From Sphaerolaimus hirsutus (taxonomy: Eukaryota > Nematoda > Chromadorea > Monhysterida > Sphaerolaimidae), in assembly GCA_964036195.1 (NCBI GenBank), contig OZ038451.1, positions 13,520,529-13,584,528 of the forward strand: DNA of 64,000 bases, given 5' to 3'. The notes beneath the pieces were generated by a model, which was not told where the DNA came from, did no database searches, and was given only the letters and a program-made list of their open reading frames with translations. Position 1 is the stretch's first letter; each line of letters starts with the position of its first letter. The position numbers and the translations under genes are program-made. Positions 52,561-63,306 of the stretch are shown here, piece after piece.

Positions 52561-54006
52561 TAAGGTAACTGGAGATTAGTTGCTTGAATAGTTCCCCCAT
52601 ATGAGATTTGATCAATTTGTATTGCCCAATTTTAACAAAAAAGCACGTTTTGGTGTTAATTTGTGTGTGTTAACTGGTCAATTCGTTTTAAATTTTGACG
52701 AGATAATAGCTCCTCCCCTTGAATAATTTCCCCCTCAAAAAGTCTGACGAAATAATAATTCCCCAGTCGGATTATTCAAGCAAATACGGTACTTTGATTA
52801 TTGTCATCGTTTATTGCAAAGTATTGGTGTTTCTTTTCGTCCGTTTTGGTGGTATCCCATGCCGTTTCTCAGGATTTCTGTGGGCCGCTCCAGCTAAGCC
52901 ATGTCGAATTTCAATACTACCCTCGTACCTTGATTATCAAGTCAGATGCCAATATTACTTTTCTATCGTGTTTCATCGAGTGATATGCTTGTGCCCAATT
53001 TATATTACCTACACAATGGAGCCCAATTATAGAATTCAAACACTGTCCGATAAGTTTTTGTATTCTGGTGCCAGTTCCGCCATTTTGAGAAGTGAGAAGT
53101 AAAGTGGCAAATGCGAAGTGAAATGGGAAGTGAGAAGTGAATTGAGAATAAAATTGGCAAAAGCCAAGTGAAAAAATGGCAAGTGAATTGGCAAAAGCGA
53201 AGAAACAAGTAATTTCCCTTAGCTTTTGCAAATTTCCTTCTCAATTTGTGGAACTAGCCAAAAATTGTATTTTTTGGAGAGTAGCGATTTGAGGAAGTGT
53301 CTTCTTTCGATGTCTTCAATGTGGGCTTAAGCTGGAACATGCAGGCATAACTTTGATTGTCTGTCGTTCAATGAAACACGGTACTTGCAGTGAAATTTAT
53401 GTTCGGTGGAGGTCGTCGATACTATTATTGCTCCAATTGAGTATAGTTTCCGTCATTTTTTCGCATAGACGGTGTTCAACATTTCTAAATCTGATGTTAT
53501 AAAGTGCGAAAATTAAAGCTCTAGCACTGTGATAAAGCCGCCATCTAAATAATTCGCTCGATAAATAGGCTGCTAATTTGGCTTTTTTTATGAAGAAAAA
53601 TTTCGATTGATTGAAAAGGTGTCCGTGTATTTATATTTAATCCAACAATGTTACCGAAAATCTCCGAATAAATCCCTTGGGAGTCATTTGTTCGTCGTTT
53701 GATGTTTTTTTGACTGGGGGTTGTTCAGGGGTGGGGGTATTTTCAACAGATTTTGTGTCAAAACTTTCATCAAATTATCGTTAATATAAATAGGACTCGG
53801 TAGCTCAGATAGGGTTACGTTTCCTCACGCGGAGATTAGCGGTAGCCGTAAAAAATATCCATCCGAGATCCGACTCGTCACTGGCTATACTGGCTATTTT
53901 TCACTAGATCATGAATATCTGCATAAATTTACAGCACCTCGCCTAGTTTCGACCAAAATCCGAATTCCGTGTCACAGCCACGATAAGTGACAAACTGCGT
54001 TGCAAA

Positions 54007-54631
54007 TAGGGTTGGAAAAAAACGTTTTTTAACGCCATGTTTAAAAAACAACGTTTTTATTTTAAACGTTAAAAAAACAACGTTTTTTAAAAGCTCCCAG
54101 ATATGGCCCTGGGTATATATAGGTATATCAGACAAGTGACAATACTGTGATGTTATATGACCATATAATGGCTGTGGAGCCATGGGATAGCATTATAAGT
54201 GGTGATTTGTCTCAAAAATGTCCATTTTTTGTCGACATGTTTGTATATCGCCTTATAGTCGAATGTTCGTGACTTCAAGTGAAGTTTCACACGGAATAGT
54301 GATCAAACAAGGTTATAAAAGGAGGTTGTTACTTTGGGAGTGATGTTACACACTGTGGAGGTATATGGAAGGATATTACCTGAATATTATATACTACAGC
54401 AACCTATGGCGGCTTATTTACTCATGGTAGCACATAGAAATGGATGCTTTGATACTAAAAATGCCACAAAACCAATGCAAACAACCACCAATATATATTT
54501 GTGTGTGAAATTGCGTGCTTGCGCGCAAAAATTTTGCAAAATACCTTGTGCTTAGTACTAAAAATTTCGGCCGATGTTTAAAAAAACGTTTTTTTTAAAA
54601 TTAACATTTAAAAAAACATCGGCCAACCCTA
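54007..54631. mobile_element. hAT-like MITE TAGGGTTGG...CCAACCCTA
   Basis: Flanks GTTGCAAA and GTAGCAAA (7 of 8). Words AAACGTTTTTT at the ends and the same core as 40500-41183 (GAGCCATGGGATAGC; GTGCTTGCGCGCAAAAAT). Confidence 0.88.
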
Positions 54632-55025
54632 GTAGCAAATGTAAAAAAATCGCCATTCGTCGATTGGCAAGATACTATTGCATATTGATGAAACAACGAA
54701 AGTTGCATATTGATGAAACACTGCAAATTCTGTTTTCAATATTCAATTTATGGATGATTCAATGCATACGCATACGGATGCAAATTAACGTCAAGTCTAC
54801 TCACCTAGTCAAAAAGTACAAAAATAAAATTGACAAAAAGTTTGAGTTCGGAGTGGGGAACTTTTATCCCCGCACTGGAAAAAATGAAGGGGATTGGCAA
54901 TCCTCCAAGGGTTTCTGAGTTTGGAAGGTGTGTTCCAGTGGTGCCTCGCAGTACCCTGAGCGCTTCTTCCGAACTACATGAAGCCTCGCAGTAGCAAACA
55001 AACAAAATTTTAAAAAATCGACAAC

Positions 55026-55208
55026 TTAAAAGTGTACCCAAAACGAACTGACTCTAAAGTCACCCCAGCGCTTTTTCTGCTCGTCCGTGAAATCATCTTC
55101 GTAGTTGCGTTGATTTCCAGCCACAGTGCCACTTGACGCGCCACCGCGCGCTATGGCACCGCGAAAATTGCGACCGCGTCCTTGTCCGCGCACATTCGAA
55201 GAGCCCAT
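55026..55208 (-). CDS. Probable first exon of an RG-rich protein, gene unidentified
   Basis: On the minus strand a good start codon opens MGSSNVRGQGRGRNFRGA, followed by SSGTVAGNQRNYEDDFTDEQ and KKRWGDF. The RGxGRGRNFRG stretch suggests an RNA-binding or methylated-arginine tail, and the acidic-basic switch DDFTDEQKKRW looks like real protein. A GTGACT donor candidate follows KKRWG at about 55061; otherwise the frame stops at 55026. The start is preceded by TTTACAG 14 bp upstream, so a 5' UTR exon may exist. I found no matching downstream exons towards 52.5 kb, so the gene may be short or broken. I do not recognise the family. Confidence 0.4.
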   Translation of the reverse strand: MGSSNVRGQGRGRNFRGAIARGGASSGTVAGNQRNYEDDFTDEQKKRWGDFRVSSFWVHF

Positions 55209-55363
55209 TTTCAGTCACGTTTCTGTAAACCGGTTTTTTATTTTCTTTTATTAATTAATTAAGTAGGCATGTACATATGGGTCAAAAAGTAACTATTGCG
55301 AAATGCATGGAAATCATCTTAAATAAGGTGTTAAGTTTTTAAAAAAGTTGTTAAAAAAAAAAG

Positions 55364-57355
55364 TTATATTTTAAAAAACTGATTGACCCAGCTTTGTCTT
55401 TGGTTTTCAGTAATGATGTGATACTTGTGAAAAATTGGTGAATATTTTTGTGAGAAAGCAATCAGTGTTTTCTTAAGTTTAACTGTGTTATAACCATTAT
55501 GTAATAAAATTGAAATAAGAGAATTTATTCTAATATTTGTATCAGTCAATTTTGAACAAATACGCATGAAACGCAGACTTTGTGAGAATAAAACATTGTA
55601 GCAGACCGATTCCTTAATATTTGAATGAATAAACGGCATGCTAATAATTGGAAAATTATAATCATCGGTTTTATTATAGACTTTGAAAATCGGTCTATTT
55701 TGGAATAGTTCAATATCTAAGTCTAAAAAATGACTTTTAAGTCCATTTTGCATACATGTAAATTCTAACGACAGTGATTTATGATAAATGAGTTGAGAAA
55801 AATCACTGAAATTTGGTACATCGATACATAAAGTGTCATCTATGTATCTGACACATTTATTGCTTAGTTTATTAAGAGTTGACCTATCAGTACAATTCTT
55901 TAAAAAATTGAATTCCATCATAGCTAAACTAAGATTGCAAAACTCCGGTGAAACCGAAGAACCCATTGCTATTCCGCAAGTTTGCTTAAAAAGTAAGCCG
56001 GCAAATGAAACATACGTGTTATCTAGCAAGTAGTTTAAAAGCTCGATAATCATGTTGTGATCGAACCATGCTGCTGAATCGTCATCAAGGCAGTGTCGTT
56101 TGATCACATACACTCTGGAATTTTTTATGATTATGATATCATCAGATTTAAGTAGCAGATTAACCAATCGTGATATTTGAAATTTGATTTCATTTATATC
56201 TAAAGAGGTGTATGCCTGGGAAAAATCGGCTGATTGTAAGTGTGAAATTGTATTGAAATCAGATATCTTTTCAATTACTTGAGAACTGTTTTCAATTATC
56301 CAAAATCTGTTAAAACCACCATTTTCAACGATCTTATTGCAATAATATTTAAACATTTTTTGTAAATGAGCTAAAATTAGATGCAAATACCAAGCTAGAC
56401 CATTAATTGATGCATTTTTTGCTCCCGCAATGAAGCGGAATTTCGGGGGGCTTTTATGAAACTTCGGGATGGCGTAAATGATTGGTACTGTAGGTTTAAA
56501 TTTTGAATCCAGACACTTGAAATGATCATGAGTAAGTTTGTGTGCATTGAAAAGTGAATTTAACTCAAACTCAGACAAATTGCAGTAGGTATACGTTTTA
56601 TTTCCTAACGCATTGGAAATACAGTCAGTGCTAACACCAAACTCTTTACATATTACCTGTGCATATAACTTCTTGCATATAAACGCGTAAGTGCCAGCCG
56701 CTTTATCAATGCATGTTACAACAAAGTTTTGATGTAGTCGTCGTAAGTGTTCTTCACATTCTCTTGTCCATTTATCTGTGCAAAAACGTTCAGAAGGGGT
56801 TGAGTAAGTTTTAAATTTACAACAAATCCCACGCATGGCTCGGTCTGCAAAAGACCTCACCACCTCTGGATTTGCATTAGGAAATGCCAAAAGTCGATCG
56901 CTAATTTTGTGTATTAAATTATTAAATTTTGTGAAAGAAAGAGTTGTATTTGGATGTTTAGGAATTCTGTATTTAGTGCCAAAGGACAAAAATGTTTTTA
57001 ATTGCTTATTTTCTATTAAATCTAAGTTACCAGTTAATACATGATTAAAATGTGGATGAGTGAATGAATTTTCAGTGCAGGTGCAGTCGGATTTTAATAA
57101 ATTTTGAAGTTTTTTAAAATTTAAATTTTTTAGAAAGTAATTATAATTGAAAATTTTGAGCGAGAGGGGTGGATCGTAACACACCCGTAACTGAAGTCTG
57201 TCAATAAAGTTTATTTGTTTCTCCGTCAACTGTTTTTTGTACTGATTACGATGTAAAACATTAAGCGAAATTACGTCATCACTTGGACTTTCATATTCAT
57301 AAACTGCTAATGCTAAAATGATCAGGAAAAAATCACAAAACTGGATAACATTCAT
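55364..57355 (-). CDS. Intact reverse transcriptase ORF, Penelope-like type, no endonuclease seen
   Basis: A single 663-codon frame on the minus strand. Recognisable reverse transcriptase parts: a pre-palm segment YAIPKFHKSPPKFRFIAG (about residue 295; Penelope-like RTs have LPKIHK here), motif A ADFSQAYTSLD (about 377), motif B GIAMGSSVSPEFCN (about 463), catalytic RYIDDTLC (about 505) and the following KSHFLDLDIE box. After that only about 130 residues remain, with no GIY-YIG, integrase, RNase H or zinc-knuckle motif. An A-rich stretch with AATAAA (minus strand, about 55235-55250) follows the stop, compatible with a 3' end. The ORF has no stops or frameshifts, and it is AT-rich like its surroundings. 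It could be a non-LTR-like mobile element, a Penelope relative lacking endonuclease, or a kept host copy. Confidence 0.8.
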   Translation of the reverse strand: MNVIQFCDFFLIILALAVYEYESPSDDVISLNVLHRNQYKKQLTEKQINFIDRLQLRVCYDPPLSLKIFNYNYFLKNLNFKKLQNLLKSDCTCTENSFTHPHFNHVLTGNLDLIENKQLKTFLSFGTKYRIPKHPNTTLSFTKFNNLIHKISDRLLAFPNANPEVVRSFADRAMRGICCKFKTYSTPSERFCTDKWTRECEEHLRRLHQNFVVTCIDKAAGTYAFICKKLYAQVICKEFGVSTDCISNALGNKTYTYCNLSEFELNSLFNAHKLTHDHFKCLDSKFKPTVPIIYAIPKFHKSPPKFRFIAGAKNASINGLAWYLHLILAHLQKMFKYYCNKIVENGGFNRFWIIENSSQVIEKISDFNTISHLQSADFSQAYTSLDINEIKFQISRLVNLLLKSDDIIIIKNSRVYVIKRHCLDDDSAAWFDHNMIIELLNYLLDNTYVSFAGLLFKQTCGIAMGSSVSPEFCNLSLAMMEFNFLKNCTDRSTLNKLSNKCVRYIDDTLCIDVPNFSDFSQLIYHKSLSLEFTCMQNGLKSHFLDLDIELFQNRPIFKVYNKTDDYNFPIISMPFIHSNIKESVCYNVLFSQSLRFMRICSKLTDTNIRINSLISILLHNGYNTVKLKKTLIAFSQKYSPIFHKYHIITENQRQSWVNQFFKI

Positions 57356-57379
57356 CGGTTATCATTTTGAATTGCGACC

Positions 57380-57410
57380 AACGTGTTTCGCAGATCCTCT
57401 GCGAAAAAAT
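57380..57410. repeat. Short hairpin just upstream of the reverse transcriptase
   Basis: TTTCGCAGATCCTCTGCGAAA is a near-perfect hairpin 30 bp before the RT start codon. It could be a transcript-end structure or part of an element terminus; no function is shown. Confidence 0.45.
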
Positions 57411-57487
57411 TCTTTTATTGATTGAGGCTTCCCTCCGCATATCAGTGTGAAGCTGTTTGTTTCGGAATTAGTAGGCCGGTTGCATAC

Positions 57488-57703
57488 TTACGTGGTGCCA
57501 TATATTCCCAAAATATTCACGACCCCAGAGCAGAGTCGAATATCAATGAGAAGGCGCCAAACAACAGGGCGCCGATCACCACGGAATATCAAAAACAAGA
57601 TTTTCTGTTTATTTGACACCGGATGCCATGACACCACCGATGCCAAAGCAACACTTTGGTCCCGTTTTGAAAGGCGCCGATCCACTTTTTCAACCAATAA
57701 TTT
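57488..57703 (-). CDS. Possible last exon of the MED11-like gene
   Basis: After a GGGGCCAG acceptor at 57704, the frame KLLVEKVDRRLSKRDQSVAL runs 71 residues to a stop. It joins in phase 0 to the MED11-like exon ending at 57789. The position fits the helical end of MED11, but the similarity is weak. Confidence 0.25.
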   Translation of the reverse strand, partial: KLLVEKVDRRLSKRDQSVALASVVSWHPVSNKQKILFLIFRGDRRPVVWRLLIDIRLCSGVVNILGIYGTT

Positions 57704-57788
57704 CTGGCCCCATTTAGTATATAACCCAAAACGACTCCACAACTTTGTTAGGCTCCGCCCACCCACCAGCAACACCTCTGGACATCAC

Positions 57789-60700
57789 AGCGCCTCTGCT
57801 ATTGGCGAAGGCGATGCCCTGATGAGGCGCCCCCTGACAGCCGACCAATAGCGAGTCGATTTGCGAGTTAAGCTCCTCCTCCACGGAGGCCAAATGGTTG
57901 CGAATGCGCTGCGCGTTGCTGTCCAGCTGAGATGGGGGGATATTTGGGGAGTTTGGTGCACTGTTTTGCGGTCACAGTGGATGACACGCAGTTCGTGTAC
58001 GCTCGGCAGACATCACACTTAGAATGGATGAACCTAAATACCATAACCCATCTGAAAAGTGTACCAAATTTTTTCATCATAATATTATGAATTTTATTCA
58101 TTAAATTATGGTAGGATTCTGCGCAAAGTATGCGCTCCACTCTGTATACTTAGTAAAACTTTAGCCAGACTCAAATTGGACCGTTTTTAATTAAGCAGCC
58201 TAGTAGATTCCAAACTCCGTTAATTTCATACAAATTTCAGGTGACTTAATACAGTTTTTCCAACATTTTTTTTATTTCCCCATCAAACGCGCGTGCCAAA
58301 CACACAAGTGGGGGCACTATCTGCAAACAAAAGCACACTTGGCATTGTGTATTTGTCATTTTCGCGCCCGCATATTCATGACGCTGTGCAAATTGAACGC
58401 GGTATGGTGACTTATGTTCTGAGGGCTTTTTGTCGCTGTGAAAGTGCGTTAAAAAAAGAAAATAATTGTTTTCTTAGGGCCCAGTTACCGATTGAAACTC
58501 GCACGTGACAGTTAATATGTTCCAAACATTTTAGGATACTGGCGTGATTTTGAAAAATTCAGTGTTAAATTCAAATGGCTTGAGTTAAACCTTGGAAGGA
58601 GCACTTCTGTTAGAAAAAAAAACAACCAAAAACTGACTCATATTAAAACAAATACAAGCATTCGGTTTTGCACGTTTGAAAAAAGTTGTCCGGTGATTCA
58701 TTTTGGCCGCGATAGCGGTGGAAGATAGCCAATATAAAACTGCGCCATTTAACACTCTTACAATTGAGGCGTTTGGTTCCGAAACTCGATAAAGACCAAA
58801 GTGAAAAAAAATTAGTTAGGTGCGGATCTGATACTTATATACTTTTTCTTCAAAATAAAAACAAATTACGAAAATATCTTCATACCGTTCCCGAGATACA
58901 GAGACATCGATTAAAAAAAAATGCAATTATTCATCCGAAACTAGATATCTCCACACCAAAATAGGTAAATATTCACTAGAAACTCGATATCTCCAAAAAA
59001 TTCTTCATGTTATTCACTCGAAACTCGATATCTCCAGAGTTGTTAAAAGGTACGTACGTTTACTCGAAAAAAACGCGTACGCGAGTACGCGGTAAATACG
59101 TTTACATATACTTTTAGAAAAAGTAACGTACTCACATGTACGCGTACATTTTTGAAGCATACGCGTAAATAAAATGTATTTCTGAGAATGCAATGTGGGA
59201 CATATTTATAAGGTGGCTACACTGCAATGTACTCTATTTCTTCGAACCCCCCCGGGCCTATTTTCATAGTGAAAATTTTGAGAGCGGTTAAACAAGAACG
59301 GGTATTTCGAGGGGGGTCATTATTTCGCCAGAATTTTTCCGAACTATCAGTACTAATTCATTGTTTGTAACATACGCCTAGGTATAAAAATGCAACAATA
59401 AGCACCATGTGCATAAATATAAGAGTCTATAGACTTATATACCTAAGTATGTAAATAGAGATGATATAAACGCTGTTCTAGCGTGACGCAGTAATTGTTT
59501 TAACGTGTCCTGCATTTCACAGAACACAAACTGAAAGTTTTGATATTTACATTCTCGTTAAACTCAATTTTAAATTTCAACTCAATTTCGGGGGGGGGGG
59601 GGGGTTAAATATTTCGAAAACCTACCCAGCTCTACATATTCTATGAAGAAAAGTGGTCACCTTTGCATTTTACTGGGGAAAAAATATGTACTCACATTTA
59701 CGCGTGCGTACGAGTAACAAAAAAAGTATTTTACGTTTTCTATACTTTGTGATGAGTAAAAAAAAACTTTACGTTTACATATACTTTAAAAAAAGTTCAG
59801 TAATTCTAACAACTCTGGATATCTCCACTGAAAAAACTTTGCATCCGAAACTCGTTAAAAATTTACCGTATTACCTCGAATTATCCCCCCCTTGAATTAA
59901 CCCCCCCTCAAAATGGGCTGGGGAAATAATAACCCACCCTCGAAATACCCCCCCGGCCCCCCCCCCTTCGGAATGATGTACGTCATGTACATAATAAATA
60001 TGTCATGTATGCAATGTATATTACTGTTAATTTGCATTGCAGCTACACATAGACTAGTTTGTGTAGCTATCTACATTTTTATGTCCAAATATATCCTGTT
60101 TGGACACATTTATCATCTGTTTTGGGTATGCAAATGCCTACTATTTACTACGATCCTTACGAAAATTTCTGACGAAATAATAAAAACCCTAGAATAAACC
60201 CCCCTCAAATTTTGCTGGCGAAATAATAAACCCCCATGGGGGTATTTCGAGGTAATACGGTATACGGAAATGACGAAGATCCTGGCTATCCCCATACAAA
60301 AATGAAGTTTGCATCCGAAACTCGTTATAAAATTTTGTTAGTAAAATTTGTTGCCATAATGACAGTCAAATGGCCCTAACTCTAGCCAAATTTGTCGGCC
60401 AGAGGATTGTAAGTATGGAAAATGTAGTGAAATTCGTTGGCTTTTCAAAAAGTATTGGGCAAGGGTTGTCACTCAAAGCGTGCCCGCTCAGGCCACTCTC
60501 AAATTTTCAAATGCAATTTTCACAAAACTGAAAAACATGGAGTTATCGAGTTTCGGAAGCAAACTCCTCAATTGTGCTCAAATTTACAGTGCCATTTCTG
60601 AAAGCGTCAAAATGCCAGCGCCAGCGCCATTACAAACACATATTATACATATGCAATTAACCTTTGTCTTTGTCAACATTACTAGTGATGTAGGCGCCAT

Positions 60701-63306
60701 TTTGCCGTGGCGCTATTGGCGGTGGGATTTGGAAAACAAACATGGTTTGGAGCTATTTTTACGTGGCGCCAGGAACAAAACGCCTGGAGCTAGCGCCATG
60801 GCGCTATTCTGCGCTGGCACTGGGGGTCGAAAAAGCGCCATTGTGCCCTTTTACATCGCTAAACAAAACAACACAAATAGGTATTTATTTAGCAGAGAAC
60901 TTACGTCATTTTTCATTCTGGTAGCAGTGAATCGATCTTTGCCCAGATCATGCAAGAAATCGCCCATAGTTTCCAGCGAAACTAATACCGCCTCTTCGCA
61001 TGAGACTAGCCTGGGATTGAGAAATCGTTAGAGTAGTGTATGACGCCAGCGGTTAACATGACCGGTCGCATATATGCAGGTAAATACCGTATTCAAATTC
61101 ATCAAATAAAATAATAGGTAATAAAAAAAATCAAATTGGACAAACAAATTGATAATTTAATTTTAGTTGGGAGATCATTCAAGTAGGCATGGCCTATGTT
61201 GTTTTTAACTGTCTTTAAAAAAAAATGTTTTTTTTAAACAGGCATCGAAACCGTTAAAAAAACATCAGCAAATTTTTTTGTACTATGCACTCGGTATTTT
61301 GCATTTTCTATGCGTGCAAGCGCCCAATTTCGATTACACATTACCATTGGTGGTTGTTTTCATTGGTTTTGGGGCATTTTTTAGTGTGAAAGCTTCCATT
61401 TGTTCATGCCAGTGGCGTAGCCAGGGGGGGGCGGGGGGGGGGGCGGCCGCCCCCCCCTTCCCGGGCCGGACATAAAAATAGCCGAGAATGGTACTTTTCT
61501 ATACCGATTTTGTAGGTTGTTTTCAAAAATTTTGCGCGCACGCGCGCATTTCGTCCCTCACAAAGTCTCCTGTTGTTATGTACATCGCATTAGTATAAAT
61601 ACCGCTTCAAATTACTAAATGCGGTACAAACTTTCATGCATCTGGGTATAAAACTTTTCTTATATTGTAGTCATTGGCGCCAACGCCGACGCCAATCACG
61701 CCATGGCGCGGCGCCTACGAATGGCGCCAGCGCCATAACTCCATACCGCTATCATAGGGGCCAAATTTTAGGGGGGGGGGGGCGCCGCCCCCCCCGTTCG
61801 CCGGGCTCCGTATACAATCCGCCCCCCCCGCTCAAAAATCCTGGCTACGCCATTGGTTCATGCTATTGTTTAATAATAAGCCTTTAAGGTGAATAATTTT
61901 TTCTAGGTCGGCTTACATGGGGGACTATTCGAGGGGGTATTATTCGAGCAAATACGGTAACCGAATTTGCAGATTGTTGTTAAGTAGTACATTTTCACAG
62001 GACCAGAGATTACTTATAAAAAAAATCTTTTTATAATATACGAGAGATGAAATTGTATTAGGTTGACCATTGCTTTTGAATTGTGCGCCGGCCAAACAAA
62101 TGTTTTATCCGCCAACATGAATTCTGGAAAAATACGAACGACCCAAAAATCAAACGAAACCACTCGACTGTGGCCGCGAACGGCGAGGACTCCGTGCGCA
62201 TGTAAACTCGGTACCCATGTAGACCCGGTGCCCATGTAGACTCGGTGCGCATGAAGAGCCCCCTAGATGGGCACCATGTAGCATGCGCACCGGGTTTACA
62301 CACGCACCGTGTTGTAGCGCTACGTGGGCACCAGTGGATGACATTGTACCAGTGTTGCAAAAACGTATTTATATTTAGCCATAATACCAGGGTATTTATA
62401 CTTCTGTTTACATATACGTTCTACGAAAATACCATTGTGTTTGTTATGTTTTCCCGGCACAATTACCCGGGTACCAGAGAAAACAAAAAAAATTATGTAA
62501 AAAAAAATCTACCTCACCTTAAAACAAAAAAAAAAAGTTACCAAATATCAGAGCACTTTTCGAATTTTTTACGTTTACGTTTTATTTTACGTTTTCCTAG
62601 GTATTTTAGAAATATAAATACGTTTTATATTTATACTTGAAATTTGTAAAAGGTGTTTACTTTATGTTTTCCAAAAATACCAGTATTTTAACGACACTGC
62701 ATTGTACTCATACATGGGTATGGTGCGCATGTAGACCCCATGCATGGTTTTTACCCGGTGCCCATGTACAGTCGAACAACATGCGCACCGGGTCTACATG
62801 GGCACCGGGTCTAAATACATGGGCATTGTTATTTTCGAAAATATAAAAATGGGCACCGAGCCTAGATGCGCACAGAGTTTACATGCGCACCGGCACAGAC
62901 TCGCCGCGAACACCATCGAGATTTGACAACGCAAAGATGTTTTTGACGCATTCGAGTTTACTACAATGAATAATTTGTGAACACAAAGCAGTTCACAAAC
63001 TCATTGCAGAAAACCCAAAATGTGTCAATTGATTTTCCAAACGCCGATGATGCACCTGCGCGCGCAACACCATCAAACAACAACCAATCTCCAAAACCCC
63101 CAAACCCACCTAGCCAATCTCTCCTCTGTAACGGCAGCACCAGGCACTTGATTTTGAGTCGGCTGCGCTGCACCGCCGCCCGCCGTCGACGCGGCAGCAG
63201 AGGACGCAGCCGCCCCGACAGGGGGGAATTTAAATTGGAGAGGTGGGTTTGCCGGGCAGCCCGACACATTGCACTGGGGGTCTTTTTTACGCAGCCACAT
63301 GTCCAA
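57789..63306 (-). CDS. MED11: Mediator complex subunit 11-like
   Basis: MED11 is a small helical subunit of the Mediator head module, partner of MED22. Minus-strand exons: 63306-63110, 61010-60905 and 57926-57789; they join exactly (phase 2, then 0). Exon 1 is a low-complexity leader (AAASSAAASTAGGGAAQPTQ) ending TEERLAR. Exons 2-3 give ETMGDFLHDLGKDRF, LDSNAQRIRNHLASVEEELN and SQIDSLLVGCQGAPHQGIAF. This follows the MED11 pattern of ERL, a hydrophobic helix ending ELxKEK, a second helix with VExxLSxQI, and the signature TGQPHEG (here GCQGAPHQG). The leader adds about 60 residues to the usual start. The end of the protein is not settled: donors at 57788 (phase 0) and 57775 (phase 1) are both possible. 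The match is by pattern only and should be checked by profile search. Confidence 0.68.
59035..59817. mobile_element. hAT-like MITE filled with acgtaCGCGTA words, MED11-like intron
   Basis: Ends CAGAGTTGTTAAAAGG and TAACAACTCTG, flanked by GATATCTC on both sides (59027-59034 and 59818-59825). Words such as TACGCGTACGCGAGTACG fill both sub-ends. The middle (about 59240-59630) contains C/G-run segments like the TACCGTATT family, suggesting an insertion. Confidence 0.88.
59864..60262. mobile_element. TACCGTATTACCTCGAA foldback MITE, complete copy
   Basis: TACCGTATTACCTCGAATTA to TATTTCGAGGTAATACGGTA; same layout and core as 25811-26236, with a short deletion near 60010. It carries AATAAACCCCC on the plus strand. 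Confidence 0.87.
60685..60875. repeat. GCGCC-word MITE copy, MED11-like intron
   Basis: TAGTGATGTAGGCGCC and TTTTACATCGCTA ends bracket GGCGCCAGG and AGCGCCATGGCGCT words. The flanks agree only at 6 of 8 positions, so the target duplication is uncertain. Its right end is 30 bp from exon 2 of the MED11-like gene. Confidence 0.65.
61197..61900. repeat. TAGGGATG/GGCATGGCC-type hAT MITE fragment split by 61410-61855
   Basis: AAAAAAAATGTTTTTTTTAA blocks and TTTCATTGGTTTTGGGGCAT match 12677-13335. The homology continues on the other side of the inserted element (CATTTGTTCATGC then TATTG), giving the order of insertion. The right end of the older element is missing. Confidence 0.65.
61410..61855. 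mobile_element. hAT-like element CAGTGGCGTAGCCAGG
   Basis: Ends CAGTGGCGTAGCCAGGGGGG and CCTGGCTACGCCATTG, flanked by GTTCATGC (61402-61409 and 61856-61863). Long G and C runs follow each end, with GGCGCCAGCGCC words and GCGCGCACGCGCGCAT in the core. Confidence 0.92.
62150..62340. repeat. CCCATGTAGAC/GTGCGCATG-word array
   Basis: Units such as GGTGCCCATGTAGACCCGG and GCGCACCGGGTTTACA alternate in both orientations. A related array follows at 62710-62900 on the other side of the element at 62350, so the two are probably one array split by that insertion. Confidence 0.65.
62350..62699. mobile_element. hAT-like MITE CAGTGTTGCAAAAACG
   Basis: Ends CAGTGTTGCAAAAACGTATT and AACGACACTG, flanked by CATTGTAC (62342-62349 and 62700-62707). 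Words of the ACGTATTTATATTT and AATACCAGGGTATTT type fill the ends. No coding capacity. Confidence 0.88.
62710..62900. repeat. Second part of the CCCATGTAGAC/GCGCACCGGG array
   Basis: GCGCATGTAGACCCCATGCA, GCGCACCGGGTCTACATGGG and related words in both orientations, matching 62150-62340. Confidence 0.6.

Noticed and set aside
57819-57826. CTGATGAG resembling the core of a hammerhead ribozyme near the reverse transcriptase
   Set aside because: The required stem II and GAAA are missing, and it overlaps antisense to a likely coding exon.
57447-57851. 134-codon plus-strand frame
   Set aside because: It is antisense to the MED11-like exon and adjacent sequence and shows no domain.
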